From Mediterraneibacter gnavus ATCC 29149 (GTDB taxonomy: Bacteria > Bacillota > Clostridia > Lachnospirales > Lachnospiraceae), in NCBI RefSeq assembly GCF_008121495.1, contig NZ_CP043051.1, forward strand, positions 1,398,501 to 1,462,500: a stretch of DNA of 64,000 bases, in the 5' to 3' direction. A program made the translations under genes and the position numbers. The notes below the pieces were generated by a model. That model was not told the DNA's origin. It searched no databases and worked only from the letters and a program-made list of their open reading frames with translations. Positions within the stretch are counted from its first letter, which is position 1; each line of letters starts with the position of its first letter. Positions 1 through 8,853 of the stretch are shown here, in pieces.

Positions 1-2
1 CA

Positions 3-335
3 TATTTTTCCAATCTTGGAATCAGCTGGGGAGTTGTAGGATGTCTTGTGGCAGGAGTGGTTCTGGAAATTCTTTTTGTGGCCGGACAGGAAAAGTCGCC
101 GGAAATGCCGGTACTGGATATTCTTCCGATTCTGGCGGGAGTGCTTTTGATGGCAGGATTTGTATTTTTTGTCCGCCTGAGAGTGAACAGCATTGCGACT
201 ATTTTATCATTTGAAAGAAATGCGCAGACTATGGCGGATTTGTCCAGTGCGATCATCGGAATGGGATGTACTCTGGCAGCAGTTATCATGACGATTATCT
301 CTTCATTTTTCAGAACAGTAAGAGAGGAAAAATAG
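3..335 (+). CDS. C-terminal part of a multi-pass membrane protein (5' end outside window)
   Basis: The frame is open from the first bases of the window and ends at a TAA/TAG-type stop at 335, so the gene starts upstream. The visible ~110 residues contain about three hydrophobic segments (around LVAGVVLEILFVAG, LPILAGVLLMAGFVFFV and AIIGMGCTLAAVIMTII) separated by short charged loops, ending in a basic/acidic tail RTVREEK. A GTG at 48 is an internal codon, not a convincing start, because it has no ribosome binding site and lies inside a hydrophobic helix. I do not recognise the family. It is followed by a hairpin terminator, so it is not co-transcribed with the two-component system downstream. 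Confidence 0.6.
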   Translation, partial: YFSNLGISWGVVGCLVAGVVLEILFVAGQEKSPEMPVLDILPILAGVLLMAGFVFFVRLRVNSIATILSFERNAQTMADLSSAIIGMGCTLAAVIMTIISSFFRTVREEK

Positions 336-344
336 AGAAGAGTG

Positions 345-370
345 AAGGGTGTCTTATTACAGGCACCCTT
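345..370 (+). terminator. Rho-independent terminator
   Basis: Inverted repeat AAGGGTG (345-351) / CACCCTT (364-370) with an 12-nt loop, followed by ATTTTG, ten bases after the stop of the first gene. The T-run is short, so strength is uncertain. Confidence 0.6.
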
Positions 371-373
371 ATT

Positions 374-402
374 TTGACGTTTGAAAACAGGCTTGGTATA
401 CT
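374..402 (+). promoter_or_regulatory. Sigma-A-type promoter for the two-component operon
   Basis: TTGACG (374-379), 17-bp spacer, TATACT (397-402). It lies directly after the preceding terminator and ~44 bp before the response-regulator start. Confidence 0.55.
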
Positions 403-445
403 AAGAAAAAACAACCGATAAAAACAGTTGAGAGGAGACGAAACA

Positions 446-1168
446 ATGATTCGAATTGCACTGGTAGAAGATGATCCGGCGTATGCAGAGCAGCTGCTTT
501 CTTACTTGAAAGAATACGAGAAGGAGAGTAAAGAGAGGATCAGCGTACAGACATTTTCGGATGGGGAAGATATTGTAACAGAGTATCGGGCAGACTACGA
601 TATTATCCTTATGGATGTGGAAATGAAATTTATGGACGGCATGTCGGCTGCAGAAAAAATCCGGAAGATGGATACCGAAGTTGTGATTATTTTTATTACA
701 AATATGCCGCAGTATGCGATACAGGGATACCGGGTGGATGCCCTGGACTATGTATTAAAACCAGTTTCTTATTTTGCGTTTACGCAGCGGATCGACCGTG
801 CACTGACGAGACTGAAAAAGCGGGAGAAGAAATATCTGACGATTGCAGTGAAGGGCGGTATGATGAAGTTGGATCTTTCGGAGATTTGCTATGTGGAAGT
901 GCAGGATCATGATCTGATCTATCACACAGTCGGGCAGGATTACAGAACAAAAGGCACGATGCGGGATGCAGAGGAAAGTCTGGCGGATGGTATGAAAGAG
1001 GAGCGGTTTTTCCGGTGTAACCGGTGTTATCTGGTGAATCTGGATTTTGTGGAAAATTTTCAGGGGAGTGACATCACCGTGAATGGAGACTGTATTCAGG
1101 TAAGCCGCGCAAGAAAGAAGGCATTTTTAAATGCGCTCAATGATTTTATGAATGGGGTGGGAAAATAG
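446..1168 (+). CDS. LytTR-family response regulator (AgrA-like)
   Basis: 240 aa. The N-terminal receiver domain (about 1-120) shows the acidic pair in VEDDP, the phospho-acceptor Asp in IILMDVEMKFMDGM and the switch Lys in LKPVS. The C-terminal LytTR DNA-binding domain (about 135-235) carries the typical FFRCNRCYLVNLDFV segment. The start is ATG 446, with GAGGAG 9 bp upstream; an in-frame TTG at 428 lies before that ribosome binding site and is less likely. The stop TAG is followed immediately by the ATG of the sensor kinase, so the two are one operon. In this family the regulator binds paired direct repeats and often controls peptide-signal or bacteriocin genes; no AgrB/AgrD gene is adjacent, so the target is unknown. 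Confidence 0.9.
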   Translation: MIRIALVEDDPAYAEQLLSYLKEYEKESKERISVQTFSDGEDIVTEYRADYDIILMDVEMKFMDGMSAAEKIRKMDTEVVIIFITNMPQYAIQGYRVDALDYVLKPVSYFAFTQRIDRALTRLKKREKKYLTIAVKGGMMKLDLSEICYVEVQDHDLIYHTVGQDYRTKGTMRDAEESLADGMKEERFFRCNRCYLVNLDFVENFQGSDITVNGDCIQVSRARKKAFLNALNDFMNGVGK

Positions 1169-2482
1169 ATGAGTGTGCAGGAAATGATCAATACTCCGGG
1201 ATATTATTATTCGCTGGCATACTGGCTGGCAGCGTTCATTGTGACCTGCACGAATGAGAAGAGAATCCAGGGTATAAAACGATATGTGACACATTTGATA
1301 TTTCTGGCAGCAATCGTGGGGTTTATGGAGATTACAGATGGTGTGAGGACCAGTTTGTTCCTTCCGTGTATGTTGGTGTCGGTTTCTCTGTTTTTGATCT
1401 ATATTTACCGATGCTGTCAGTTTTCACTTGCCGAGGCTGGCTATTATTGCGCGCGAGCGTTTATCAGTGGAGAATTTGCCGCATCTTTCGGCTGGCAGAT
1501 TTATTATTATGCAGTGAAGACATTTCAGATCAATCATGTGAAAAGTGTCCAGTGGGTGCTCCTTGTGATCGTGTATGCGGTCATATTTGGAATTTTATAT
1601 CTGCTGGAAAAGTATTTGCAAAAAGGCGGCAAAGAAATGCATATCAATCGTCGGGAGCTGTTTACGGTTCTGATTATTACAGCTGCGGTGTTTGCAGTCA
1701 GTAACCTTAGTTATATTGATAAGGACAGTCCGTTCAGCAGTCAGTTTGCAGCGGAAATGTTTATTATCCGGACCCTGGTAGATATGAGTGGAATGGCGGT
1801 TCTCTATGCGTACCACATTCAGGTGCGGGAGCTGCAGATGAAATTTGAGGTGGACACGCTGCAGAATATTTTACAGATGCAGTACAAAAATTATCAGCTT
1901 TCTCAGGAGAGCATCGAGATTGTCAATCAGAAGTATCATGATTTGAAGCATCAGATCGCACTTTTGAAATCGGAAGCGGGCAGCCGAAAATCGGTAGAGT
2001 ATCTGGAGAAGATGGAAAAAGAAATCAAGATTTATGAAGCCCAGAATAAGACGGGGAACAAAGTGTTGGATGCTGTTCTGACAAGTAAAAGTCTGTATTG
2101 TCAGAATAATGGGATCGGACTGACGTGTGTGGCGGATGGAAGTGTATTAAATTTTATGGAAGATATGGACATCAGTGCGTTATTTGGCAATATTTTGGAT
2201 AATGCGATCGAAAGTGTGGAAAAGTTGAGGGAACAGGAAAAAAGACTGATCCATCTGTCGGTTGCAAAGCAGAAAAATTTTCTCAGGATCCGGTGTGAAA
2301 ATTATTGTGAGGAGTCGTTACAGTTTGAAAATGGAATTCCGGTCACTACAAAGAAAGACCGGCGCTTTCATGGGTTTGGCATGAAGAGTATCAAAAGCAC
2401 TGCGGCAAAATACGGAGGTTCTGTGACAACGGATTTGAAAAAGAACTGGTTTGAACTGCGGATCCTGATTCCACTTTCCTGA
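1169..2482 (+). CDS. GHKL-type sensor histidine kinase (AgrC-like)
   Basis: 437 aa. The N-terminal half (about 1-215) has six or seven hydrophobic segments, as in AgrC/quorum-sensing kinases. A coiled helix then leads to the phospho-acceptor motif NQKYHDLKHQIALL (His near residue 257), followed by a GHKL ATPase domain with N-box LDNAIESVEKL and G-box GFGMKSIKS. The gene starts at the base after the response-regulator stop, so translation is coupled. The kinase probably senses an extracellular ligand, classically a peptide, and phosphorylates the LytTR regulator. The ligand cannot be told from sequence, and no pheromone gene was found within reach. Confidence 0.88.
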   Translation: MSVQEMINTPGYYYSLAYWLAAFIVTCTNEKRIQGIKRYVTHLIFLAAIVGFMEITDGVRTSLFLPCMLVSVSLFLIYIYRCCQFSLAEAGYYCARAFISGEFAASFGWQIYYYAVKTFQINHVKSVQWVLLVIVYAVIFGILYLLEKYLQKGGKEMHINRRELFTVLIITAAVFAVSNLSYIDKDSPFSSQFAAEMFIIRTLVDMSGMAVLYAYHIQVRELQMKFEVDTLQNILQMQYKNYQLSQESIEIVNQKYHDLKHQIALLKSEAGSRKSVEYLEKMEKEIKIYEAQNKTGNKVLDAVLTSKSLYCQNNGIGLTCVADGSVLNFMEDMDISALFGNILDNAIESVEKLREQEKRLIHLSVAKQKNFLRIRCENYCEESLQFENGIPVTTKKDRRFHGFGMKSIKSTAAKYGGSVTTDLKKNWFELRILIPLS

Positions 2483-2490
2483 AAAAGTGT

Positions 2491-2519
2491 TTGCGGAGCA
2501 GGCAAAACAGAGCTACAAT
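2491..2519 (+). promoter_or_regulatory. Promoter candidate for galM
   Basis: TTGCGG (2491-2496), 17-bp spacer, TACAAT (2514-2519), 57 bp upstream of the galM start. Confidence 0.45.
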
Positions 2520-2575
2520 ATGAAGTAAACAGGACAGGCATTGGGGAAGAGAAAAGATGCCGGACAGGAGAGCTT

Positions 2576-3625
2576 ATGAGTATCGAAAAAACAATATTTG
2601 GAACCACAAAAGATGGAAGAGAAGTAACTGCCTATACGCTGCGCAACATTCGGGGAATGCGTGTGAAGATCAGCAGTCTCGGAGCGGCAATCGTATCCGT
2701 GGAGATGAAAGATTTTGCGGGAGAGCGCAAGGATATTGTGCTTGGATATGACAAAGTATCGGATTATGAAGAGAACGGAACTTTCTTCGGGGCAGCAGTC
2801 GGACGGGGGGCAAACCGGACAGAAGGCGCCGGATTTGTGCTGGATGGGACAGAGTATCACCTTCCGAAAAATGAGGGAGAGAATAACCTGCACAGTGGAC
2901 CGGACAGTTATGCGTTCCGCCTCTGGGATTGTGTGAAAGAGGAGGAAGACAGTGTTTCTTTTCATCTGGACAGCCCGGATGGAGACCAGGGATATCCGGG
3001 GAACTTCTCGATTACCGTGACCTATACCCTGACAGATCAAAATGAGTTGAAGATCCACTATGAAGGAGAATCTGATCAGACAACGATCGTGAATATGACG
3101 AACCACACTTACTTTAACCTGAATGGACATAACTGCGGCAGCGTAAGACGTCACTGGATAAGACTGCAGGCATCTTCGTTTACACCGGTAAAAGAGACCG
3201 GTTCGATTCCGACAGGAGAGATTTGGCCGGTGGAAGGTACACCGATGGATTTCACAAAAGGAAAAGTGATCGGAGAAGAGCTGGCATCCGACTATCATCA
3301 GATGCGTCTGGTCAAGGGATATGATCACAACTTTGTCATCGATGGATGGGATCAGACACTGCGCAAGATTGCAGAGGTGGAAGGAGAGCAGTCCGGAATT
3401 ACCATGAAAGTATATACGGATCTTCCGGGTGTGCAGTTCTATACCGGAAACTTCCTGGAGGGAGTCAGAGGAAAACGCAACATGATCTACCACGATAACT
3501 CCGGCTTCTGTCTGGAGACACAGTATTATCCGAATGCGGCGAATGAGGAAAGCTTCCCGTCACCGGTACTGAAAAAAGGAGAAAAATACGACACCACGAC
3601 AATATATCAGTTTGGAGTGAGATAA
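2576..3625 (+). CDS. galM: Aldose 1-epimerase (galactose mutarotase)
   Basis: 349 aa, the usual length. It interconverts alpha- and beta-anomers of galactose/glucose in the cytoplasm, feeding the Leloir pathway. Family marks include GAAVGRGANR and NLHSGPDSY (substrate-binding His), the catalytic-His segment NHTYFNLNGH (about residues 177-186), GYDHNFVI and a C-terminal ETQYYPNAAN with the region of the catalytic Glu. The start ATG 2576 follows AGGAG. It appears monocistronic: a promoter lies in front and a converging terminator separates it from glgD. No other gal genes are in the window. Confidence 0.93.
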   Translation: MSIEKTIFGTTKDGREVTAYTLRNIRGMRVKISSLGAAIVSVEMKDFAGERKDIVLGYDKVSDYEENGTFFGAAVGRGANRTEGAGFVLDGTEYHLPKNEGENNLHSGPDSYAFRLWDCVKEEEDSVSFHLDSPDGDQGYPGNFSITVTYTLTDQNELKIHYEGESDQTTIVNMTNHTYFNLNGHNCGSVRRHWIRLQASSFTPVKETGSIPTGEIWPVEGTPMDFTKGKVIGEELASDYHQMRLVKGYDHNFVIDGWDQTLRKIAEVEGEQSGITMKVYTDLPGVQFYTGNFLEGVRGKRNMIYHDNSGFCLETQYYPNAANEESFPSPVLKKGEKYDTTTIYQFGVR

Positions 3626-3742
3626 TCACATAAAAGTTCCCGGCAGAAATTTTCTGCATATTTCTCTGGACAGCGAAAAACTTGCAGATTTAATTTTACA
3701 ACCGAATGGAATTCAGATTATTTTTTGATAAAAGAAAAAATA

Positions 3743-3782
3743 AGGCAGGATGACAAGGAATAAATCCTTAAGCATCCTGCTT
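3743..3782 (-). terminator. Terminator of the glgCD operon (partly bidirectional)
   Basis: Stem GCAGGATG (3745-3752) / CATCCTGC (3773-3780) with an inner AAGGA/TCCTT pairing. Read on the minus strand it is followed by a long T-rich run (complement of AAAAGAAAAAATAA at 3731-3742), a strong terminator for glgD. On the plus strand the trailing TTTACTTTAT may help end galM. Confidence 0.75.
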
Positions 3783-3786
3783 TACT

Positions 3787-4902
3787 TTATACGGTATCAT
3801 TCCTCTTGATATATCCCGGATTGTCTACATTTGCAATAATTTCTTTGGCGTGTAAGAGCTTTGCACGCTTGTCTACCACCTGATTTTCCACATGAACGTC
3901 TTCTCCTACATAAGCGCCCGGAAGGAGAACGGTATTCCTTACAACAGCACCTTTTTTAATCATGCATCCACGTCCGATCACAGAGTTTTCCACAGTGCCT
4001 TCGATCAGGCATCCGTTGGATACGAAAGAGGTTTTTACATTTGCAGTCTCAAAATATTGAGTCGGACAGGAATCTGTCGTTTTTGTATAGATCGGCCAGT
4101 TATCATCAAACAGACTGAAGGCGGATTTAAAATCGAGCAGGGAAAGATTCGCTTCGTAATAGCTTTTCAAATCTGTAATGGCGGCAAAGAAGCCACGGTG
4201 GGAAACTCCGCGGATATCCAGTTCGCTGCATTCTATATTGATGACTTGGGGCAGTGTGTACATAGAGGACATATCATGCCCTTTTTTGATCAGGTCGATA
4301 AACAGTTCTTTTTTCATTACATAAGTATCCATGAAGATATTTCTGTTTTTTGCATTTCCTCTGTTTTTTTCAATCGAGAGAACACCTTTCTGGCGGTTCA
4401 GATTCAGAAGATCACAGTTTAAGAAGTGATCCTTTGCATTGTCAACAGAATGATACAGCAGCGTAATATCCGCTTCGGAGTCGATATGGCTCTGTAACAG
4501 TGAATCAAAGTTCATGGAGTATACCATGTAACTCGGGGCAATGATCACGTACGGGCAAGGTGTATTTTCAATACACTCTATGTTTTCTATGTAAGCTGCA
4601 ATTTCGTTGTCATAAATGCTGTTTTCAATTCCGTTTTCAGAAAAGAGGATTCGGACTTTTCCACGTTTGGAGTTGATATTGTAATGTCTTCCGGTTCCGA
4701 TATGTTCGGTAAGAGAACGGGGCTTTTGATTAATATACACCTGAATCTGGTCAATGCCGCTGTTGCTCATATTGGAAAGCGGAAAATCGATGACACGGTA
4801 TCTTCCGAGGAAGGACATGGCACCGATCGGACGGTAAGACTGCAGTCCTTTTACCCAGATGTGGTTTCCGGAAAAGTTGATGATTCCTAATGCCTTGCTC
4901 AT
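3787..4902 (-). CDS. glgD: GlgD, regulatory-type subunit of ADP-glucose pyrophosphorylase
   Basis: 371 aa. It has the nucleotidyltransferase fold with C-terminal left-handed beta-helix repeats (SVIGRGCMIKKGAVVRN). It keeps IDFPLSNMSNSGI but lacks the catalytic GGxGTRL loop: the N-terminus reads GIINFSGNHIW, and the SGDH Asp motif of GlgC is replaced by IAPSYMVYSMNF. That is the signature of Firmicute GlgD, which pairs with GlgC in a heterotetramer and activates it. The ATG follows AAGGAG and lies one base after the glgC stop, so the two are co-translated. Role: supply of ADP-glucose for glycogen. Confidence 0.93.
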   Translation of the reverse strand: MSKALGIINFSGNHIWVKGLQSYRPIGAMSFLGRYRVIDFPLSNMSNSGIDQIQVYINQKPRSLTEHIGTGRHYNINSKRGKVRILFSENGIENSIYDNEIAAYIENIECIENTPCPYVIIAPSYMVYSMNFDSLLQSHIDSEADITLLYHSVDNAKDHFLNCDLLNLNRQKGVLSIEKNRGNAKNRNIFMDTYVMKKELFIDLIKKGHDMSSMYTLPQVINIECSELDIRGVSHRGFFAAITDLKSYYEANLSLLDFKSAFSLFDDNWPIYTKTTDSCPTQYFETANVKTSFVSNGCLIEGTVENSVIGRGCMIKKGAVVRNTVLLPGAYVGEDVHVENQVVDKRAKLLHAKEIIANVDNPGYIKRNDTV

Positions 4903-4903
4903 A

Positions 4904-6043
4904 TTATTCTGCTCCTTTCACACGTTTTGCAACAAGTTCGATATGTTCGCTGTCCGGACTGCCTACTACGGCATTTTTCCCGATCCGCACTCCGTCAGCG
5001 ACCAGGGCGCGCTGTACGACAGCTCCTGCTTCGACAATCACTCCCGGCATGAGTACACTGTCAATGACTCTGGCGCCGGTATCGATCTTGGCACTGGTAA
5101 ATAACACGGAGTTTTTGACTTCACCGTCGATCATGCAGCCCTGGGTAATGAAAGAGCGTTTAATATCGGCGTTTGGTCCGATATAATGAGGAGGTGTTGT
5201 CGGATCTTCCGTATAGATCTTCCATGCGGGATCGTTGAGATCCAAAGCATTATTTTTGTCCAGAAGATCCATATTTGCTTCCCAGAGAGAGTCGATTGTT
5301 CCAACATCTTTCCAGTAGCCCTCAAATTTATAGGCATAAAGATCTTTCCCATCATTTAACAGCGTAGGAATGATATCTTTTCCGAAATCGTGGTTGGAAT
5401 CCGGATTTTTCATATCTGTCAGCAGCATTTTGCGAAGCAGCTTCCAGTTAAAAATGTAAATCCCCATGGATGCCAGATTACTTTTTGGGTGTTCCGGTTT
5501 TTCTTCGAACTCTACGATACGTCCTGTAGAATCGGTATTCATAATCCCGAACCGGCTTGCTTCTTTGATCGGTACTTCGATCACAGCAATCGTGGCATCT
5601 GCACCGCAGGTTTTGTGATAATTTAGCATGGCATCATAATTCATCTTATAAATATGATCACCGGACAGGATCAGAATATATTCCGGAGCGTAGGTGTCAA
5701 TAAAATCGATGTTCTGGGAAATCGCATCTGCAGTCCCCCGATATACATCCAGATTGGAATCTGCTTTCTCACGTGGAGGCAGTACATAGACTCCACTGTC
5801 TTTGGCATCCAGTCCCCAGCGTCTGCCTGCCGCAACGTAGCTGTTCAGCAAGATCGATTCATACTGCGTGAGCACACCGACAATATCAATTCCACTGTTG
5901 GCGCAGTTGGAGAGTGGAAAATCGATGATACGGTATTTTCCGCCGTATGAAACCGCGGGTTTTGCCACTTTATTTGTCAGGTCATGCAGGCGGGTGCCTC
6001 GTCCGCCCGCCAGGATCATTGCTAACATATTATTTTGCTTCAT
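4904..6043 (-). CDS. glgC: Glucose-1-phosphate adenylyltransferase, catalytic subunit GlgC
   Basis: 379 aa. It makes ADP-glucose from glucose-1-phosphate and ATP, the committed step of bacterial glycogen synthesis. Visible motifs are the pyrophosphorylase loop [10 protein letters not shown] (about 10-19), [13 protein letters not shown], the catalytic-Asp motif [18 protein letters not shown] (glucose-1-P-binding Lys) and C-terminal beta-helix repeats. It is the first gene of the glgC-glgD pair; the ATG follows AGAGAGG. Its promoter should lie in the AT-rich 190-bp divergent region upstream (TATAAT on the minus strand near 6073-6078), shared with the gene starting at 6236. Confidence 0.95.
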   Translation of the reverse strand: MKQNNMLAMILAGGRGTRLHDLTNKVAKPAVSYGGKYRIIDFPLSNCANSGIDIVGVLTQYESILLNSYVAAGRRWGLDAKDSGVYVLPPREKADSNLDVYRGTADAISQNIDFIDTYAPEYILILSGDHIYKMNYDAMLNYHKTCGADATIAVIEVPIKEASRFGIMNTDSTGRIVEFEEKPEHPKSNLASMGIYIFNWKLLRKMLLTDMKNPDSNHDFGKDIIPTLLNDGKDLYAYKFEGYWKDVGTIDSLWEANMDLLDKNNALDLNDPAWKIYTEDPTTPPHYIGPNADIKRSFITQGCMIDGEVKNSVLFTSAKIDTGARVIDSVLMPGVIVEAGAVVQRALVADGVRIGKNAVVGSPDSEHIELVAKRVKGAE

Positions 6044-6235
6044 AGTGAATCCTCTCTTTCATAAACTTTTATATATTATACAATTTTTTAGTAGATTTTT
6101 CTATGATTATGTGCAAAATGTTGTATATATATCTGATTGAGAAAGGGAAGACGTAAAACGAATTGCAAATACCACAAGAATGAAGTATGCTGACAGATAG
6201 AATCAACAGAGGAAAACAAAAAACGGAGGTGCACA

Positions 6236-8344
6236 ATGAAATTATTGGAATTTTGGGAGGAAATATCCCTGATGCCGGACGCTGTGCGGCAGCTTGAAAA
6301 GCTGGAGATCACAGAAGGGGAATATGAGAAGCTGCGGGAGTTATTTCTCAGAGATGTGAATTTGTTTTATGAAGCAGTGAAAAAAAGAGAAGATTTCCGG
6401 CTGGTATTTTTATATTGTTTTTCAAAAATGGCCTGTGAGGTTTATGATCGGTATTGTGAACAGGGGATTTCCAGACGGGTTTACCGGGATACGTTTTATG
6501 ATCTGACATTGTGGTGTGAAAATTGTTATAAAGCGTATGGAGAATATGGGATTGCGCAGTACGACTGGTTTTGCAGACATCTGGATATGAGTCTGTTTCG
6601 GCTTGGGCGTCTGGAATTTGAGAGGATCCCGTCTTTATGGGAGATACAGACAGACGGGATATCGGTTCACAAAGGAGATCCCGTGATCAGCGTGCATATC
6701 CCGCAGGGAGAGAAGCTGGAGCTTGATGCCTGTCTGGATTCATTTCGTCAGGCAGAACAATTCTGGAAGGAGAAGCAGGTATATCTTTGTCATTCCTGGC
6801 TTTTATATCCGGGGCTCAAAGAAATTATGAAGCCGGAATCTAATATTTTGCAGCTCCAGACATTGTTTCATATTGTTGCGGTTGATTTTGAGGGGAGAGA
6901 GGCAGAAGAGAGGATTTTCGGAGAATTGGAGACGGATCCCCGAAACTATGCAGAGGACACCAGCCTGCAGAGAGCAGCCAGAAAATATCTGCTATCCGGG
7001 GAGAAGCTTGGGAGCGGACTTGGGGTATGGACAGGCGAGGAAAAAGACGCAAATACAGCAGATCATATTCACACATGGATACAGGAACACACAGAAGAAC
7101 TGGTTAACACAGCAGATTACATTTTTCGGCATCCAGAACTTTCCAAAGAAGAAGTCGTATCTTCAGCCTGTCTTTCTGACTATCTGGAAGAAAAAGGATT
7201 TCGTATCACAAAAGGAATCGCAGGGCTTCAGACCGCATTTGTTGCAGAGTGGGGAACAGGAAAACCGATACTTGGATTTCTGGCAGAGTATGACGCTCTT
7301 CCGGGTCTTGGCCAGGAGCCGGTCTGCACGTATCAGCCGCTGAAAACGCCGGGGCACGGATGCGGACACAATCTGCTTGGCACAGCCTGCGCAGGGGCAG
7401 CCTGTGCCTTGAAAGAGCGGATGGAAAAAGCGCAGCTTTCCGGAACAATCCGGGTATATGGCTGTCCGGCAGAAGAAATCATCATCGGAAAGATCCAGAT
7501 GAATGAAGCGGGGGTGTTTGATGATCTGGATGCGGCGATCACCTGGCATCCTTTTGACCGGAATCGGGTGAGTTATGATATCTGGCAGGCGCAGGACATG
7601 AAGAATTACAAATTTTACGGAGTCAAAGCACATGCGTCCAAACATCCGGAGCTTGGCAGAAGTGCACTGGATGCGGCAGAACTGATGAATGTGGGAGTGA
7701 ATTATTTACGGGAACATGTGGCGGATGATGTTCGGATTCATTATACATATACGAACACAGACGGACCGGCGAATATCGTGCCGGATTTTGCTTCTACGAA
7801 TTACTTTATCCGTTCATCCAAACGTTCCAGGACAGAGGATGCATCGAACAGAGTGGATGACTGTGCGAAGGGTGCGGCTTTGATGACCGGAACGAGAGTG
7901 GAGATCGAGCTTGTGACGAGCAATCAGGAAATGAAAGTGAACCGTCCGCTGGCAGAAGCCTTTTATCAGGCGATGACAGAAACTTCACTCCCGGAATATA
8001 CAAAAGAAGAACTGCAGTTTGCAGAAACCATCACAAAAGAAGCGGGATTGATCAATGACGGAAATTATTTTGGAGGTCTGGAACCGTTGGAAGATCAACC
8101 TGTTTTGCTGGCGATCGGAACGGATGTGTCGGAAGTCAGTCATACCGTGCCGACTGTGATGCTCAGTGCTGCTACGATGTGTAAGGGTACACCGCTGCAT
8201 CACTGGAGTGCAGCCGCACAGTCCGGAATGAGCATCGGGCAGAAGGGAATGCTGTATGTGGCAGAATGTATGGCGAAAGGGGTGCTTGGTCTTCTTGAAG
8301 ATCCAAAGATTCTGAAAGAAGCATGGAGAGCGCATCAGGAATAA
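6236..8344 (+). CDS. Fusion of a GNAT-like acyltransferase-type region with an M20 amidohydrolase (AbgB-like)
   Basis: 702 aa in one uninterrupted frame; ATG 6236 follows ACGGAGG. The N-terminal ~270 residues resemble the two-part NAT_N/GNAT_C acyltransferase-like proteins of Clostridia (VISVHIPQGEKL, CHSWLLYPGLKEIM, SNILQLQTLFHIV). Residues ~280-690 are an M20 peptidase of the aminobenzoyl-glutamate hydrolase type: FLAEYDALPGLG, PGHGCGHNLLG (metal ligands), CPAEE (catalytic Glu pair), TWHP and SHTVPT. Each half normally occurs as its own protein of about 270 and 430 aa, so this is a fusion. A single enzyme may acylate and deacylate an amino compound, but the substrate is unknown. The function of the N-terminal half is family-level inference. 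Confidence 0.8.
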   Translation: MKLLEFWEEISLMPDAVRQLEKLEITEGEYEKLRELFLRDVNLFYEAVKKREDFRLVFLYCFSKMACEVYDRYCEQGISRRVYRDTFYDLTLWCENCYKAYGEYGIAQYDWFCRHLDMSLFRLGRLEFERIPSLWEIQTDGISVHKGDPVISVHIPQGEKLELDACLDSFRQAEQFWKEKQVYLCHSWLLYPGLKEIMKPESNILQLQTLFHIVAVDFEGREAEERIFGELETDPRNYAEDTSLQRAARKYLLSGEKLGSGLGVWTGEEKDANTADHIHTWIQEHTEELVNTADYIFRHPELSKEEVVSSACLSDYLEEKGFRITKGIAGLQTAFVAEWGTGKPILGFLAEYDALPGLGQEPVCTYQPLKTPGHGCGHNLLGTACAGAACALKERMEKAQLSGTIRVYGCPAEEIIIGKIQMNEAGVFDDLDAAITWHPFDRNRVSYDIWQAQDMKNYKFYGVKAHASKHPELGRSALDAAELMNVGVNYLREHVADDVRIHYTYTNTDGPANIVPDFASTNYFIRSSKRSRTEDASNRVDDCAKGAALMTGTRVEIELVTSNQEMKVNRPLAEAFYQAMTETSLPEYTKEELQFAETITKEAGLINDGNYFGGLEPLEDQPVLLAIGTDVSEVSHTVPTVMLSAATMCKGTPLHHWSAAAQSGMSIGQKGMLYVAECMAKGVLGLLEDPKILKEAWRAHQE

Positions 8345-8387
8345 CAATTTTTCAAAAACTGCATATGGTAATCCGGGAGGTGGTAAG

Positions 8388-8846
8388 ATGTTTTCAGAGA
8401 TACAGACCATTCCGGATGCCGCTGCAGAGATCAAAGGAAGCCCGGAATTTCCAAAAATCCGGGGAATGGTATATTTTTTCGGAGTTCACAATGGAACGAT
8501 CGTGGCAGCCGATATCCGCAATCTGCCTGACGGAAATGCGTTTCACGGATTTCATATTCATGAGGGAACCTGTCAGGGAACAAAAGCGGAATCCTTTGCA
8601 CAGGCGGACGGACACTACAATCCGACAAATGCCATGCACCCGCAGCATGCAGGAGATATGCCTTCACTTCTGGCAAATGACGGAAATGCATTTTTGATCT
8701 TTTACACAGACCGGTTTCATCCCGAGGATGTGATCGGAAGAGCGGTTATCATACACGCACATCCGGATGATATGACAACCCAGCCTTCCGGAAACTCCGG
8801 CGCTATGATCGCGTGCGGAGAGATCCGGGAAATGAAGGCAGAATAA
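8388..8846 (+). CDS. Cu/Zn superoxide dismutase-family protein, cytoplasmic
   Basis: 152 aa with no signal peptide. All metal-ligand positions of Cu/Zn SOD are present: HGFHIHEG (two Cu His), GHYNP (bridging His), then MHPQHAGD (two Zn His and Asp), and VIIHAHPDD (fourth Cu His). Both Cys of the intrasubunit disulfide are present (GTCQGT and IACGEI). The active-site Arg that guides superoxide, normally in GNAG-x-R-xACG, is Met here (GNSGAMIACG). Cytoplasmic location in a strict anaerobe and loss of this Arg make classical SOD activity uncertain. ATG 8388 follows GGGAGGTGG. It lies 43 bp after the fusion gene and may be co-transcribed. Confidence 0.83.
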   Translation: MFSEIQTIPDAAAEIKGSPEFPKIRGMVYFFGVHNGTIVAADIRNLPDGNAFHGFHIHEGTCQGTKAESFAQADGHYNPTNAMHPQHAGDMPSLLANDGNAFLIFYTDRFHPEDVIGRAVIIHAHPDDMTTQPSGNSGAMIACGEIREMKAE

Positions 8847-8853
8847 GAAAAGC

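Noticed and set aside
2576..3625. galM as part of the two-component operon
   Set aside because: A separate promoter (2491-2519) lies between, and the functions are unrelated.
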